64,000 bases of DNA. Source: Streptomyces sp. NBC_01235 (lineage in GTDB: Bacteria > Actinomycetota > Actinomycetes > Streptomycetales > Streptomycetaceae). The position numbers and the translations under genes are program-made. The stretch covers positions 1,178,001 to 1,242,000 of the forward strand of contig NZ_CP108513.1 of the NCBI RefSeq assembly GCF_035989285.1, given 5' to 3'. The notes under the pieces were generated by a model, which ran no database searches, was not told where the DNA came from, and saw only the letters and a program-made list of their open reading frames with translations. Below are positions 26,017 to 34,342 of this stretch, piece by piece (the stretch's first letter is position 1; each line of letters starts with the position of its first letter).

Positions 26017-26286
26017 GTCCCATCCTCCACTGGAGAACCTCGCGTCAGGACACCGTATGCATATGAGGTTTCTTCCAGCAAGTGGACATTCGGGAGATTA
26101 TCCTGCGTGCCCGCATCTTCACCGCACTTTTTCCTGTCGGACATCGATGGAGCGACTACTTCCGCTCCGGCTGGGTAGGGGCGAGCCCCTTGCGGACGGC
26201 TCGCACGCCTACACGTGTCCATGGCGGTCCGAGGCCGTTAGGCTGCGAGTTCGCCACCCTCGCCGTCGACGGAAGCGAGTCCCGTC

Positions 26287-26970
26287 TTGAACTTCCTCAC
26301 CATCGGTCACCGCGGAGTCATGGGTGTCGAGCCCGAGAACACCCTGCGATCCTTCGTCGCCGCCGAGCAGGCCGGTCTCGACGTCATCGAACTCGATCTG
26401 CACCTGAGCAAGGACGGCGCTCTGGTGGTCATGCACGACCCCGACGTGGACCGTACGACCGACGGGACCGGGGCCATCGCCGACCAGACGCTCGCCGAGC
26501 TGCGCACCCTCGACGCCGGCCGCGGGGAGCGCGTCCCGTTCTTCGAGGAGGTCCTGGACGCCGTGGGGGTGCCGCTCCAGGCCGAGATCAAGGACGTGCA
26601 GGCGGCACGGGCGCTGGCCGAGGTGATGCACGCGCGCGACCTGGTGGAACGGGTGGAGGTGTCCTCCTTCCACGACGAGGCCGTCGCCGAGATCGCGCGA
26701 CTCGTTCCCGGGGTGCGCACCGCGCTCATCGGCAGCCGCTACGGCCTCGACATCGTGGACCGGGCCGTCGACGCCGGAGCCGCGACGGTCTGCCTGAACC
26801 TGCGGCGGCTCAACCTGGAGACCGTCGAGGAGGCGCGGAAGCGGGACCTGCGGATCATCGGCTGGGTGGTCAACACACAGGACCAGCTGCGGCTCGTCCG
26901 CGCCCTGGAACTGGACGGCGCGACCACCGACTACCCGGAGATCAGGCGCACGGGCCGCTTCACCGCTTGA
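26287..26970 (+). CDS. Glycerophosphodiester phosphodiesterase
   Basis: 227 aa from TTG 26287, with GGAAG about 11 nt upstream. It begins at the catalytic block: TIGHRGVMGVEPENTL (His, Glu, Asn), then ELDLHLSKDG and MHDPDVDRTTDGTG, ending TTDYPEI. These are the GDPD metal and active-site residues. It lacks a signal peptide, so it should act in the cytoplasm on glycerophosphodiesters to give glycerol-3-phosphate. It stands alone between divergent DUF6421 and convergent GNAT genes. Confidence 0.88.
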   Translation: MNFLTIGHRGVMGVEPENTLRSFVAAEQAGLDVIELDLHLSKDGALVVMHDPDVDRTTDGTGAIADQTLAELRTLDAGRGERVPFFEEVLDAVGVPLQAEIKDVQAARALAEVMHARDLVERVEVSSFHDEAVAEIARLVPGVRTALIGSRYGLDIVDRAVDAGAATVCLNLRRLNLETVEEARKRDLRIIGWVVNTQDQLRLVRALELDGATTDYPEIRRTGRFTA

Positions 26971-27038
26971 GTACGAGTGTGAGCGTGAACGTGCTCCGGG
27001 GACCGGAGGGCCGGGGGGCCGGGGGCCGGGCAGCCGGC

Positions 27039-27587
27039 TCAGGCGAGCGGCTTGACCAACAGCTCGAACTGAAGGTCGTCGCGCTGGGGGATGCCGAAGC
27101 GCTCGTCGCCGTACGGGAAGGGGCTCATGCGTCCCGTACGGCGGTAGCCGCGTCGCTCGTACCAGGCGATCAGGTCCTCGCGTACGGAGATCACGGTCAT
27201 GTGCATCTCGGTGACGCCCCAGTCCTCGCGGGCCTGCCGCTCGGCCTGCGCCATGACCACCTTGCCGAGGCCGGCCCCCTGCACCGTCGGACTGACCGCG
27301 AACATGCCGAAGTAGGCGTGGTCGCCGCGGTGTTCGAGCTGGCAGCAGGCGATGATCCGGCCGTCCCGCTCGACGGTGAGCAGGCGGCTGTTCTGCCCCT
27401 TGATGACCGCGAGCACGCCGTCGGGGTCGGTCCGTCGGCCCTGGAGGATGTCCGCCTCCGTCGTCCACCCGGCCCGGCTGGAGTCTCCGCGGTAGGCGGA
27501 CTCGATGAGTGCGACGAGCGCGTCCACGTCGGCGTCGGTGGCGTCACGGAAGGTGAATTCGGTGGCAGCGGTGGCGGCGGTGTCCAT
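27039..27587 (-). CDS. GNAT family N-acetyltransferase
   Basis: 182 aa from ATG 27587 with GGAGAT upstream. The acetyl-CoA binding motif A is FAVSPTVQGAGLGKVVM with the following helix AQAERQAR, then motif B around LIAWYERRGYRRTGR. The N-terminal TFRDATDADVDALVALI is the usual first strand and helix. The substrate is unknown. The start region lies next to an inverted repeat (27651-27712) that separates it from a divergent VOC gene. Confidence 0.88.
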   Translation of the reverse strand: MDTAATAATEFTFRDATDADVDALVALIESAYRGDSSRAGWTTEADILQGRRTDPDGVLAVIKGQNSRLLTVERDGRIIACCQLEHRGDHAYFGMFAVSPTVQGAGLGKVVMAQAERQAREDWGVTEMHMTVISVREDLIAWYERRGYRRTGRMSPFPYGDERFGIPQRDDLQFELLVKPLA

Positions 27588-27650
27588 GCGGGCGATCTCC
27601 GGTCCCTGGCGCGGCGGCAACACCGACGAGAGTAACCCTGTCCCGCCCAG

Positions 27651-27712
27651 GGCCTGTCCGGCGGATGAGAGTGCCGGACCCGCGTCCGCGTCCCGATCCG
27701 CCGGACATGGCC
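27651..27712. repeat. Inverted pair of a dispersed repeat
   Basis: GGCCTGTCCGGCGGAT (27651-27666) and ATCCGCCGGACATGGCC (27696-27712) are inverted copies with small differences, enclosing 29 nt. The same sequence recurs at 57602-57618. It is a short dispersed repeat, possibly a REP-type element, sitting between two divergent genes. Confidence 0.6.
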
Positions 27713-27729
27713 TACTAGGCTGCGGATGC

Positions 27730-28122
27730 ATGGTGCACGTACTCAGCAGCAGGACCCTGCTCCGCCCGACCGACCCCGAGCGCTCCCGAGCCTTCTACGG
27801 CGAGCAGCTGGGCCTGGCCGTCTACCGCGAGTTCGGTACGGGATCGGAGCGCGGGGTCGTCTACTTCCTCGGCGGCGGTTTCCTGGAACTCTCCGGCCGG
27901 TCGCAGACCCCGCCGGATCCTGCCGTCCGGCTCTGGCTTCAGGTACCGGACCTTACGGCGGCGCACGACGAGTTGCGGACGAAGGGCGTCGAGATCGTCC
28001 GACCTCCGGTGAAGGAGCCGTGGGGCCTGCTCGAGATGTGGGTCAAGGATCCGGACGGAACACCGATCGTCCTGGTGGAGGTACCGGCAGACCATCCGAT
28101 CCGGTACCGGCCGGGCATCTGA
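27730..28122 (+). CDS. VOC family protein
   Basis: 130 aa from ATG 27730. One pair of beta-alpha-beta-beta-beta modules: VLSSRTLLRPTDPERSRAFY with GVVYFLGGGFLELSG, then LWLQVPDLTAAHDEL with DPDGTPIVLVEVPADHP. A His at residue 3 and Glu residues in FLELS and LVEVP could bind metal. It resembles glyoxalase or bleomycin-resistance-type proteins. A TAGGCT box (27716-27721) lies 8 nt before the ATG, suggesting a leaderless message. The stop codon lies in the first unit of a 36-bp tandem repeat. Confidence 0.82.
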   Translation: MVHVLSSRTLLRPTDPERSRAFYGEQLGLAVYREFGTGSERGVVYFLGGGFLELSGRSQTPPDPAVRLWLQVPDLTAAHDELRTKGVEIVRPPVKEPWGLLEMWVKDPDGTPIVLVEVPADHPIRYRPGI

Positions 28123-28196
28123 GGTCACCGGTTCGCTCCGGAGTGGCCGGGCATCTGAGGTCACCGGTTCGCTCCCGAGTGGGCGGGCCTCTGAGG
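28109..28196. repeat. 36-bp tandem repeat covering the end of the VOC gene
   Basis: Two almost identical 36-nt units (28109-28144 and 28145-28180) and a partial third (to 28196) each contain GGCATCTGAGGTCACCGG. The first unit contains the TGA of the VOC gene. There are no unique spacers, so it is not a CRISPR. Confidence 0.8.
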
Positions 28197-28239
28197 TTGC
28201 CTTCGACCGGGGAGGGAGATCTGGGCGGCCGGCACGGTC

Positions 28240-28445
28240 TGGGGTTGGGTATCCAGGCCGCACATGGGTTGGGTTGGGGGTCTCCGGCCGCCTGCACGGC
28301 CTGGGGCCGATCCGGGCCGCCTGCACACCTGGGTTGGGACGGGCATCCGGGCCCCACGCATGCCTGCGTTGGGACGGGCATTCGGGCCGCCTGCGCGCCT
28401 GGGTTGAGACGGGCGTCCGGGCCCGCCTGCACGGGCCGGGGTCGG
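28240..28445. repeat. Degenerate 35-bp tandem repeat
   Basis: Units starting CCTG(G/C)GTTG(G/A)GACGGGC occur at 28328, 28363 and 28398, a 35-nt period; more degenerate copies lie on both sides. The whole gap from 28123 to 28762 contains no convincing gene. It is G-rich on this strand. Confidence 0.65.
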
Positions 28446-28762
28446 GCATCCGGGGACGTGGGTCGGTCCCGGGGTTGGTTGTCGGGAATGCCGGGCAGTC
28501 CCGGGTCGCGCGGCGGAGCCGCCGGACCCGGTGCGAGAGGTGCGGCTGTCCACGTCCCGGGCCGAGCCGCCGGGCCCAGTGGTCGAATCCGCCGGCCGAC
28601 CCCCAGCTGGGTGTTCGAGGATGGATGCCGGTCGGCCGTGTCGGGTTTGTACGGGCATGGGGCCGGGCTCGGTGGGTTTCCCGGGGGCGTGGTGGGCACC
28701 GGATGCCGTGGGCCGGGGTGAGGCTTAGCGTGCTGGAGGGGGTTCCCTTCGGAAGGAACGCC

Positions 28763-29526
28763 ATGAAGCTCGACGCGCCCGTGCCCGGCGGGCCCTGCTG
28801 GGCAGAACTGGGGACCAGTGATCTGGAGGCGGCGAAGCGGTTCTACGCGGAGCTGTTCGGATGGCGTGCGGAGACGGATCCGCGACAGGAGGCGGGCGGC
28901 TACACGGTCGCGCACCTCGACGAGGCGGCCGTCGCCGCGCTCACTCCCCTGTATCAGGAGGCACAGCCGTGCGCCTGGACGTGTCGTTCGCGGTGACCGA
29001 CGCGGATGTCAGCGCACGGTTGGTCACCGAGGCCGGCGGCAAGGTGCTGGTCGGCCCCATGGACATCTTCGACGTGGGCCGTTTCGTGGTCGCCCTCGAT
29101 CCGGGCGGCGCCGCGTTCCAGCTGTGGCAGGCTCGGGCCTTCCCCGGTGCCGGTCTGTTCAACGCGCCCGGCTCGCTGGGCTGGGTCGAGCTGCTGACCC
29201 GTGATCCCGACCGGGCGGAGTCCTTCTACACCACCGTGTTCGGCTGGACCGTCAGGCCCTCGGAGAGCTACGTGCAGTGGGGCGTCGGCGGCGCGGACTT
29301 CGGCGGCATGATCACGATGGACGAGAAGTTCCCGCCCGAGGTGCCGCCGCACTGGCTGCCGTACTTCGCGGTGACCGACGTGGACGCGTCCACGCAGACG
29401 GCCGTCGGGGCAGGCGGCACCGCGCTCATGGAGCCGACCTCGGTACCGGACGGTCCGCGGATCGCCGTGCTGCGGGACCCGTTGGGCGCGGTGTTCGGTG
29501 TGTACCGGGCGGGAGGGGAGGGGTGA
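28763..29526 (+). pseudogene. Two-domain VOC protein with a frameshift
   Basis: The first frame (28763-28996, ATG after GGAAGGAACG) encodes MKLDAPVPGGPCWAELGTSD to PLYQEAQPCAW and then diverges. The rest of the first module (VSFAVTDADVSARLV) and the whole second module (GWVELLTRDPDRAESFY to DPLGAVFGVYRAG) continue in another frame to 29526. A single missing base near 28981 explains this. The downstream frame also has its own GTG (28969) with AGGAGG at 7 nt, so a 185-aa product could be made separately by coupled initiation. The intact protein would be about 254 aa. Confidence 0.75.
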
Positions 29527-29554
29527 CCCTCGACAGGTTGCGTGGAAGTCGCGT

Positions 29555-30418
29555 TCAGATCCGCAGCGACCGCATGTGTCCCTCCAGCCGGCTCAGCAAC
29601 TCGCCGAGCAGATCGGCCAGTTCGCCCTGCCGGCCGCCGTCCAGCGCGGACAGTACGGCGCTCTCGTAGCCGAGTTGCTCGGGCATGATCCCGTCGACGA
29701 GTTCATGTCCGGCGTCCGTGAGGCGGAGGTGGGCGACGCGGCGGTCCCGGGTGTCGCCGCGTCGCTCCACCAGACCGCGCTCGGTGAGCTGCTTGAGGCG
29801 CTTGGTGACGGCTGCCCCGGAGGAGAAGGTCTCGCGGGCCAGTTCGCCCGGGGTCAGCTCGTGTCCGGTGCGGCGCAGCGCGCCGAGCAGGTCGAACTCG
29901 GGGCGGCTCAGGCCGGCTCGCCGCAGGGGCGCGTCCTCGGCCTGCTGGAGGAGGGCGGCGCAGCGGTTGACGCGGCCGATGATCTCCATGGGTGCGGTAT
30001 CGAGCTCGGGCCGCACTGCCTGCCACTGCCGCACGACGGCCGCGACCGTGTCGTTCCTCGCCGGGGCGCCGGTACCCGCCGGGTCGCCACTCCCCCTCCG
30101 GTCGCCGCCCGGCCGGTCACCACTGGCGAGCGGGTCGCCATTCCCCGTCCGACCGCCACCCCCGGACCGCTCCCCTCTCCCCTGCCGGCCGCCGCCCCCG
30201 GACTCCTGGCCACTGACGGGCCGGTCGTCGCTCCTCCGCTCGTCACCGTCGGCCGGCCGGTCGCCGCCCTTCGCCCGGTCGTCACTCCTCGTCCGGTCAC
30301 CGTCGGTTTCCGGCTCGTCGGCTGCGGGCCGGTTTCTCAGCGCCTCGTCGGTCGCCGGTTCTTCGGATCCTTCCGGTGTCCCGCTACCCGCCGCCGACCG
30401 TCCCTGCGTCGCCGTCAT
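29555..30418 (-). CDS. MarR family regulator with a long disordered N-terminus
   Basis: 287 aa from ATG 30418, which overlaps the stop of the FUSC gene by 4 nt (ATGA) and has GGAGG upstream. Residues 1-120 are Gly/Asp/Arg-rich with short repeats (GGDRPADGDERRSDDR, SGDRPGGDRRGSGDP). Residues 130-287 are a MarR domain: LDTAPMEIIGRVNRCAALL, LSRPEFDLLGALRRTG, the winged helix ending ERRGDTRDRRVAHLRLTDAG. MarR proteins are usually about 150 aa, so the extension is unusual. It is cotranscribed with a FUSC transporter gene and may repress it. Confidence 0.85.
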   Translation of the reverse strand: MTATQGRSAAGSGTPEGSEEPATDEALRNRPAADEPETDGDRTRSDDRAKGGDRPADGDERRSDDRPVSGQESGGGGRQGRGERSGGGGRTGNGDPLASGDRPGGDRRGSGDPAGTGAPARNDTVAAVVRQWQAVRPELDTAPMEIIGRVNRCAALLQQAEDAPLRRAGLSRPEFDLLGALRRTGHELTPGELARETFSSGAAVTKRLKQLTERGLVERRGDTRDRRVAHLRLTDAGHELVDGIMPEQLGYESAVLSALDGGRQGELADLLGELLSRLEGHMRSLRI

Positions 30419-32076
30419 CGCCGTACGCCCTCCGCCTTCGTGCTCGCGTCCCGGTCCAGGAGCAGCCCCTGGCGCCGTACCGTCGCCGCGAGCGTACGGT
30501 GTCCGGACTGTTCGGCCGTCACGACCCGCTCCTCGGGCAGGGTCCGCTGCCACCACTCGCCGGACGCCGCGTCGGCGGTGGCGCGCAGGTCGACCAGCGC
30601 GGCGGCGAGGCCGCGGCGGGCGGACTCCAGGGCGCCGGGGACCGGGCGCGGCTCCGCCAGGAGTCCGGCGGCGTGCTCGCGGGCCCGCTCGACGGCCGTC
30701 AAGGCGTGTCCGAGGCAGTCGCCGGCCCTGCGGTTGGTGACGGCGACCGCGGCGAGGAAGCCGACCACGGCGCCGACGAGGGTGTCCACGAGCCGCTCGG
30801 TGATCAGCCGGCCCGAGTCCTGGACCTGCGCGAACTCGGTGATGAGCAGCGCCATCGGGGTCACGCAGACGCTGCCGAGCCAGTAGTTGCGGCTGATCAG
30901 CGCCTCGGCGCCGAAGTTCAGGGCCAGGCAGACCAGAACGAGGGCCGCCCGGTGGACATGGGCGAGCGGGACGAGCGCGGCGAAGGCGAGGACGCCGACG
31001 AGGTTGCCGACGACGCGCTGGACTCCGCGGCTCCAGGTGAGGGTGACGTTCGCCTGGTAGAGCGAGGCGGCGGTGACGAGGGCCCAGTAGGGGCGGCCCA
31101 CACCGAGGGCGAGGGAGGCGTATCCGGCGAGGGCGCAGCCCAGCGCGGTGCGCACGGCGATCGGGGTGAGCGGACCGAGGCGACGCCACAACGGCGGTCG
31201 GCCGGTGGCGAGTCCGGCGTCGAGGCCGAGGAGTTCGTCGTCGTCCACGAGGTCGTCCGGGTAGGGGACCGGGCCGGTGCCCCGCAGGTCGCGGGCCCAG
31301 TCCGACAGCCGTGTCGGGTCGGTGTCGGCGGGAGCCGCGAGGGCGATCTCGGCCCGGACGACGAGCCGCTCCAGGGCGCGGCGCGTCTCCCCGGCGCGGG
31401 CCGACAGGAGGGTCTGCCAGGCGGCGTGCACGGCGGCGGCCGCGGCGGCACGGCTGCGGGTGTGGCCGTCGCCGGTGCCGTCCGTGGCGGCGTGCGCTGC
31501 TACGTGCGCCGCGGCCGCGTTCAGAGCGTGGGCGGTGGCGCGGCGCTCGGGACCGTGCGGGCGCGCCGACCGGGGCGCCATGCCGATCAGCCAGGCCCAG
31601 ACACCCGCCGCGAGGGCCAGTCCCAGATGGCCGGGGATCTGCCCGGGGGTCTGCGGCACGAAGAGGGAGGCGGAGCCGATGAAGGTCAGGACGACGTTGC
31701 CGGGCGGGCCGAGGCGGGTCGCGTCACAGAGGACCTTCTGCACCGCCGCGAGAAGGGCGCCGACGGTGACCAGGACGACGGCGCTGGTGGTGAGCGAGGC
31801 CGCGAGCAGGGCGACGGCCAGGCCGCCGGTCATGCCCAGCACGACCCAGGCCAGGACACGGGCCCGGGCGGCGTAGGGGCGGTTGTGGGCGTACAGCGCG
31901 CACAGGGACCCGGCCATCGTGTACATCGCCAGGTCCAGCCGGTCGAGCGCCAGCAGGATCAGGTTCGGCGGGGCGACCGCGGCGACCACGCTCAGGGCGG
32001 GCTTGAACCAGATGTCGGAGGGCCGGCCGAGACGCAGCACACCGGCGAGCGGGAGGCGGAGTCGGAGTCGGGGCAT
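30415..32076 (-). CDS. FUSC family membrane protein (putative exporter)
   Basis: 553 aa from ATG 32076. Two hydrophobic sets of about five to six helices surround a cytoplasmic helical domain: residues 20-170 (PPNLILLALDRLDLAMYTMA and following), and 310-440 (GCALAGYASLALGVGRPYWA, NLVGVLAFAALVPLAHVHRA). The second set is the FUSC (fusaric acid resistance-like) domain with GRPYWALVTAASLY. Members export aromatic acids or other toxic compounds. A TAAATT box (32084-32089) lies 7 nt before the ATG, suggesting a leaderless message. It leads the MarR gene with an ATGA overlap. Confidence 0.85.
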   Translation of the reverse strand: MPRLRLRLPLAGVLRLGRPSDIWFKPALSVVAAVAPPNLILLALDRLDLAMYTMAGSLCALYAHNRPYAARARVLAWVVLGMTGGLAVALLAASLTTSAVVLVTVGALLAAVQKVLCDATRLGPPGNVVLTFIGSASLFVPQTPGQIPGHLGLALAAGVWAWLIGMAPRSARPHGPERRATAHALNAAAAHVAAHAATDGTGDGHTRSRAAAAAAVHAAWQTLLSARAGETRRALERLVVRAEIALAAPADTDPTRLSDWARDLRGTGPVPYPDDLVDDDELLGLDAGLATGRPPLWRRLGPLTPIAVRTALGCALAGYASLALGVGRPYWALVTAASLYQANVTLTWSRGVQRVVGNLVGVLAFAALVPLAHVHRAALVLVCLALNFGAEALISRNYWLGSVCVTPMALLITEFAQVQDSGRLITERLVDTLVGAVVGFLAAVAVTNRRAGDCLGHALTAVERAREHAAGLLAEPRPVPGALESARRGLAAALVDLRATADAASGEWWQRTLPEERVVTAEQSGHRTLAATVRRQGLLLDRDASTKAEGVRR

Positions 32077-32242
32077 ACGGATCAATTTAGCATGTGTTTT
32101 ACCAGTGAAAGATATGCTCGGCGCCGTCGCCACCTGCCGTGCTCCGTCGAATGCTCCCCATGTACACCCTTGCGCCCGCTTGCGCGCGGCATGGCGTGGG
32201 CATCGCATCCCTCGATTGCGAACGTCGAGCGGGGAGGTGCGC

Positions 32243-32791
32243 GTGCACGGACCGGCTTCGCCCGGCTGGCTGCTGGTCGCGCTGTGTGCGGCGACCGGGG
32301 CCTACTGTCTGCTGCGGATGCGCAGCGGAGTCGAGGAACAGCGCAGGGCCGCGGGCGGCGAGGCGCTGATGGGCTTCGGGATGGCCGCGATGGCCGTGCC
32401 CCCGGCCGCGTTCACCCCACCGGCGTGGGCCTGGCCGGTGTATGCGGCGGTGTTCGGCGCGGCCGCGCTGCGGGCCCTGTGGGCGGCCCGCGCGAGCGTC
32501 CACCACCTGCACCACCTGGTGGGGACCGGGGCGATGGCCTACATGGCGGCCGTGATGGCCGCCTCACCCTCGCCCGCTCACGCACACGCGCCCGGCGGCT
32601 CGGGGGTCCCGCTGCTGACGGGCACGCTGCTGCTGTACTTCACCGGATACGTCCTGCTCTCCGGGGTCCGGCTGCTGCCGGTGGCCGGGGCGGCTGGGGC
32701 CGCCGTCGCCTGGAGCGACCGGCCCGAGGTGGCGCGCGCGTGCCGGCTGTCGATGGGCATCGGCATGCTCGCCATGCTGCTGACCATCTGA
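32243..32791 (+). CDS. DUF5134 family membrane protein
   Basis: 182 aa from GTG 32243, 5 nt after GGGGAGG. It has about five hydrophobic segments: PGWLLVALCAATGAYCLL, LMGFGMAAMAVPPAAF, WPVYAAVFGAAALRALWA, GAMAYMAAVMAAS and PLLTGTLLLYFTGYVLL. A His-rich turn (ASVHHLHHLVG) and SPAHAHAPGG between helices could bind metal, which would fit a copper- or metal-linked role, but that is inference. The family is not characterised. The gene is divergent from the FUSC operon. Confidence 0.75.
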   Translation: MHGPASPGWLLVALCAATGAYCLLRMRSGVEEQRRAAGGEALMGFGMAAMAVPPAAFTPPAWAWPVYAAVFGAAALRALWAARASVHHLHHLVGTGAMAYMAAVMAASPSPAHAHAPGGSGVPLLTGTLLLYFTGYVLLSGVRLLPVAGAAGAAVAWSDRPEVARACRLSMGIGMLAMLLTI

Positions 32792-32911
32792 CTCGACCCC
32801 AACTACCTTACGGGCAGCGGCAGTCCACCTGCCCCGGCCGCCGTCCGCATCGCCCGGCCGCCACGATCCACGTCACCCGGCCGTGGTCTGCGTCACTTCG
32901 CCGTAACAACT

Positions 32912-32930
32912 CGTACCCCTGAGCGGTACG
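32912..32930. promoter_or_regulatory. Inverted repeat at the M56 gene promoter
   Basis: CGTACC and GGTACG flank a 7-nt centre, just before a TAGGGT -10 box (32938-32943). It could be an operator for a BlaI-like or other repressor. Confidence 0.5.
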
Positions 32931-32950
32931 CCGCTCATAGGGTGCTGTCC

Positions 32951-33886
32951 ATGATGGTCCCCGCGGTCCTGCTGCTGCTCGGTGCCCTGACCGCCGTCGT
33001 CGCCCCCCGTCTGATCGCCCGGGCCGACTGGCCGGACCGCGAACCGGTGGTCGCTCTGTGGGCGTGGCAGTGCGTGGTGGCGGCGGTCCTGCTGTGCTGT
33101 GCGCTGTCGATGACGCTCAGCGCGGCGGCAGCCTGGCACGCGGTGCGCGGCCAGGTCTTCGCACCGGCTCCCCACACGGTCGTGGAGGCGTACGCGCTGG
33201 GTGCGACCGGCCCTTGGGCGGCGGCGACCGCGGTGACGCTCGCGTGCGGCGGGCTGTGGAGCGGGGCGATGCTCGTGCGGGAGGTGCTGCGCAGCCGGGC
33301 CCGCGTCCGGTCCCGGCGTGCCGAACTCCGGCTGCGCGCACCGTTGTTGCCCGGCGAGAAGTTCGCGACGGGTCGGCTGCTCGTACTGGAGGGTGAGCGT
33401 CCCGATGCCTGGTGGCTGGCCGGTGCGGAACCCCAACTGGTCGTCACCACAGCCGCGTTGCAGCGCCTGAAGGGCCGTCAGCTCGATGCGGTGCGCGCGC
33501 ACGAGCAGGGGCACGCCCAGGCCCGGCACGACTGGCTGCTGCACTGTTCGACGGCGCTGGCCACCGGGTTCCCACAGGTCCCGGTGTTCGCCGCGTTCCG
33601 CGACGAGATGCACCGGCTGGTCGAGTTGTCCGCCGACGACATGGCCTCCCGCCGCTTCGGCCGGCTGACGACCGCGCTGGCGCTGGTGGAACTCAACGAG
33701 GACCGGGGTGTGTTCGGCCCCTCCCCCACCCCGCAGGCCCATCTCCCGCAGCGCGTGCACCGGTTGCTCACACCACCCGACAGGCTCACCGTGGCCCGCA
33801 GACTCCGGCTGACGGCGGCGGCCTCGCTGGTGCCGGTGATTCCGGTGCTGGTGGCACTGGTGCCCGGGCTGCGAGCGCTGGGCTGA
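32951..33886 (+). CDS. M56 family metallopeptidase (BlaR1-like)
   Basis: 311 aa from ATG 32951 (or 32954). It has three N-terminal helices (PAVLLLLGALTAVVAP, VVAAVLLCCALSMTLSA, WAAATAVTLACGGLWSGA), a cytoplasmic zinc protease domain with VRAHEQGHAQARHD (HExxH), and a C-terminal helix (ASLVPVIPVLVALVPG). These are membrane proteases related to BlaR1, usually paired with a BlaI-type repressor that is cleaved on signalling. No BlaI gene is next to it here. TAGGGT 7 nt before the ATG indicates a leaderless transcript. Confidence 0.86.
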   Translation: MMVPAVLLLLGALTAVVAPRLIARADWPDREPVVALWAWQCVVAAVLLCCALSMTLSAAAAWHAVRGQVFAPAPHTVVEAYALGATGPWAAATAVTLACGGLWSGAMLVREVLRSRARVRSRRAELRLRAPLLPGEKFATGRLLVLEGERPDAWWLAGAEPQLVVTTAALQRLKGRQLDAVRAHEQGHAQARHDWLLHCSTALATGFPQVPVFAAFRDEMHRLVELSADDMASRRFGRLTTALALVELNEDRGVFGPSPTPQAHLPQRVHRLLTPPDRLTVARRLRLTAAASLVPVIPVLVALVPGLRALG

Positions 33887-33899
33887 GCACCCACCGCGC

Positions 33900-34270
33900 C
33901 GGAAGGACCCCCCAGGGGCCCGACGAGCCACCCGGGGCGCCGGGACGAATCCCCGGAGCCAGGCCAAGGCCACCCCAAGGCCGGGACAAGCCACCGCGGG
34001 CCGGAAGAGCCCCGGGGACCAAGCCCAAGCCATCCCGGGTCCCGGAACAAGTCCCCGGGCCGAGACAAAACCACCCCAAGGCCGAGACGAGCCCCCGGGA
34101 TCAAACCCGGGCCACCCCGGGCCAGGACGAGCCACCCCGGGGCCGGGAGGAGCCACGACGACGCCGGACGAACCACAACGACGCCCGGACAAGCCCCCGC
34201 GCCGAGGCCGGCCACTCCAAGGCCGCGACCAGCCACCCCAAGGCCAGGACCGGCCGCCCCGACGACTGAA
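33900..34270. repeat. Degenerate short-period tandem repeats
   Basis: The 456-nt gap between the M56 and PAP2 genes is filled by more than ten imperfect units of about 18-21 nt with the core GCC(G/A)GGACAAGCCACCCC. There is no convincing gene on either strand. Its composition resembles the 28.2-28.4 kb block but the unit differs. Confidence 0.6.
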
Positions 34271-34342
34271 CGCGAACCATCCCGGGCCGGGACAAGCCCC
34301 CCGGGTTCGCCTCCCGCGCCCCAGTTCGGCGAGGATCGACCT

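Noticed and set aside
28109..28445. Possible CRISPR array (35-36 bp repeats)
   Set aside because: Units are directly adjacent with no unique spacers, and no cas genes are in the window.
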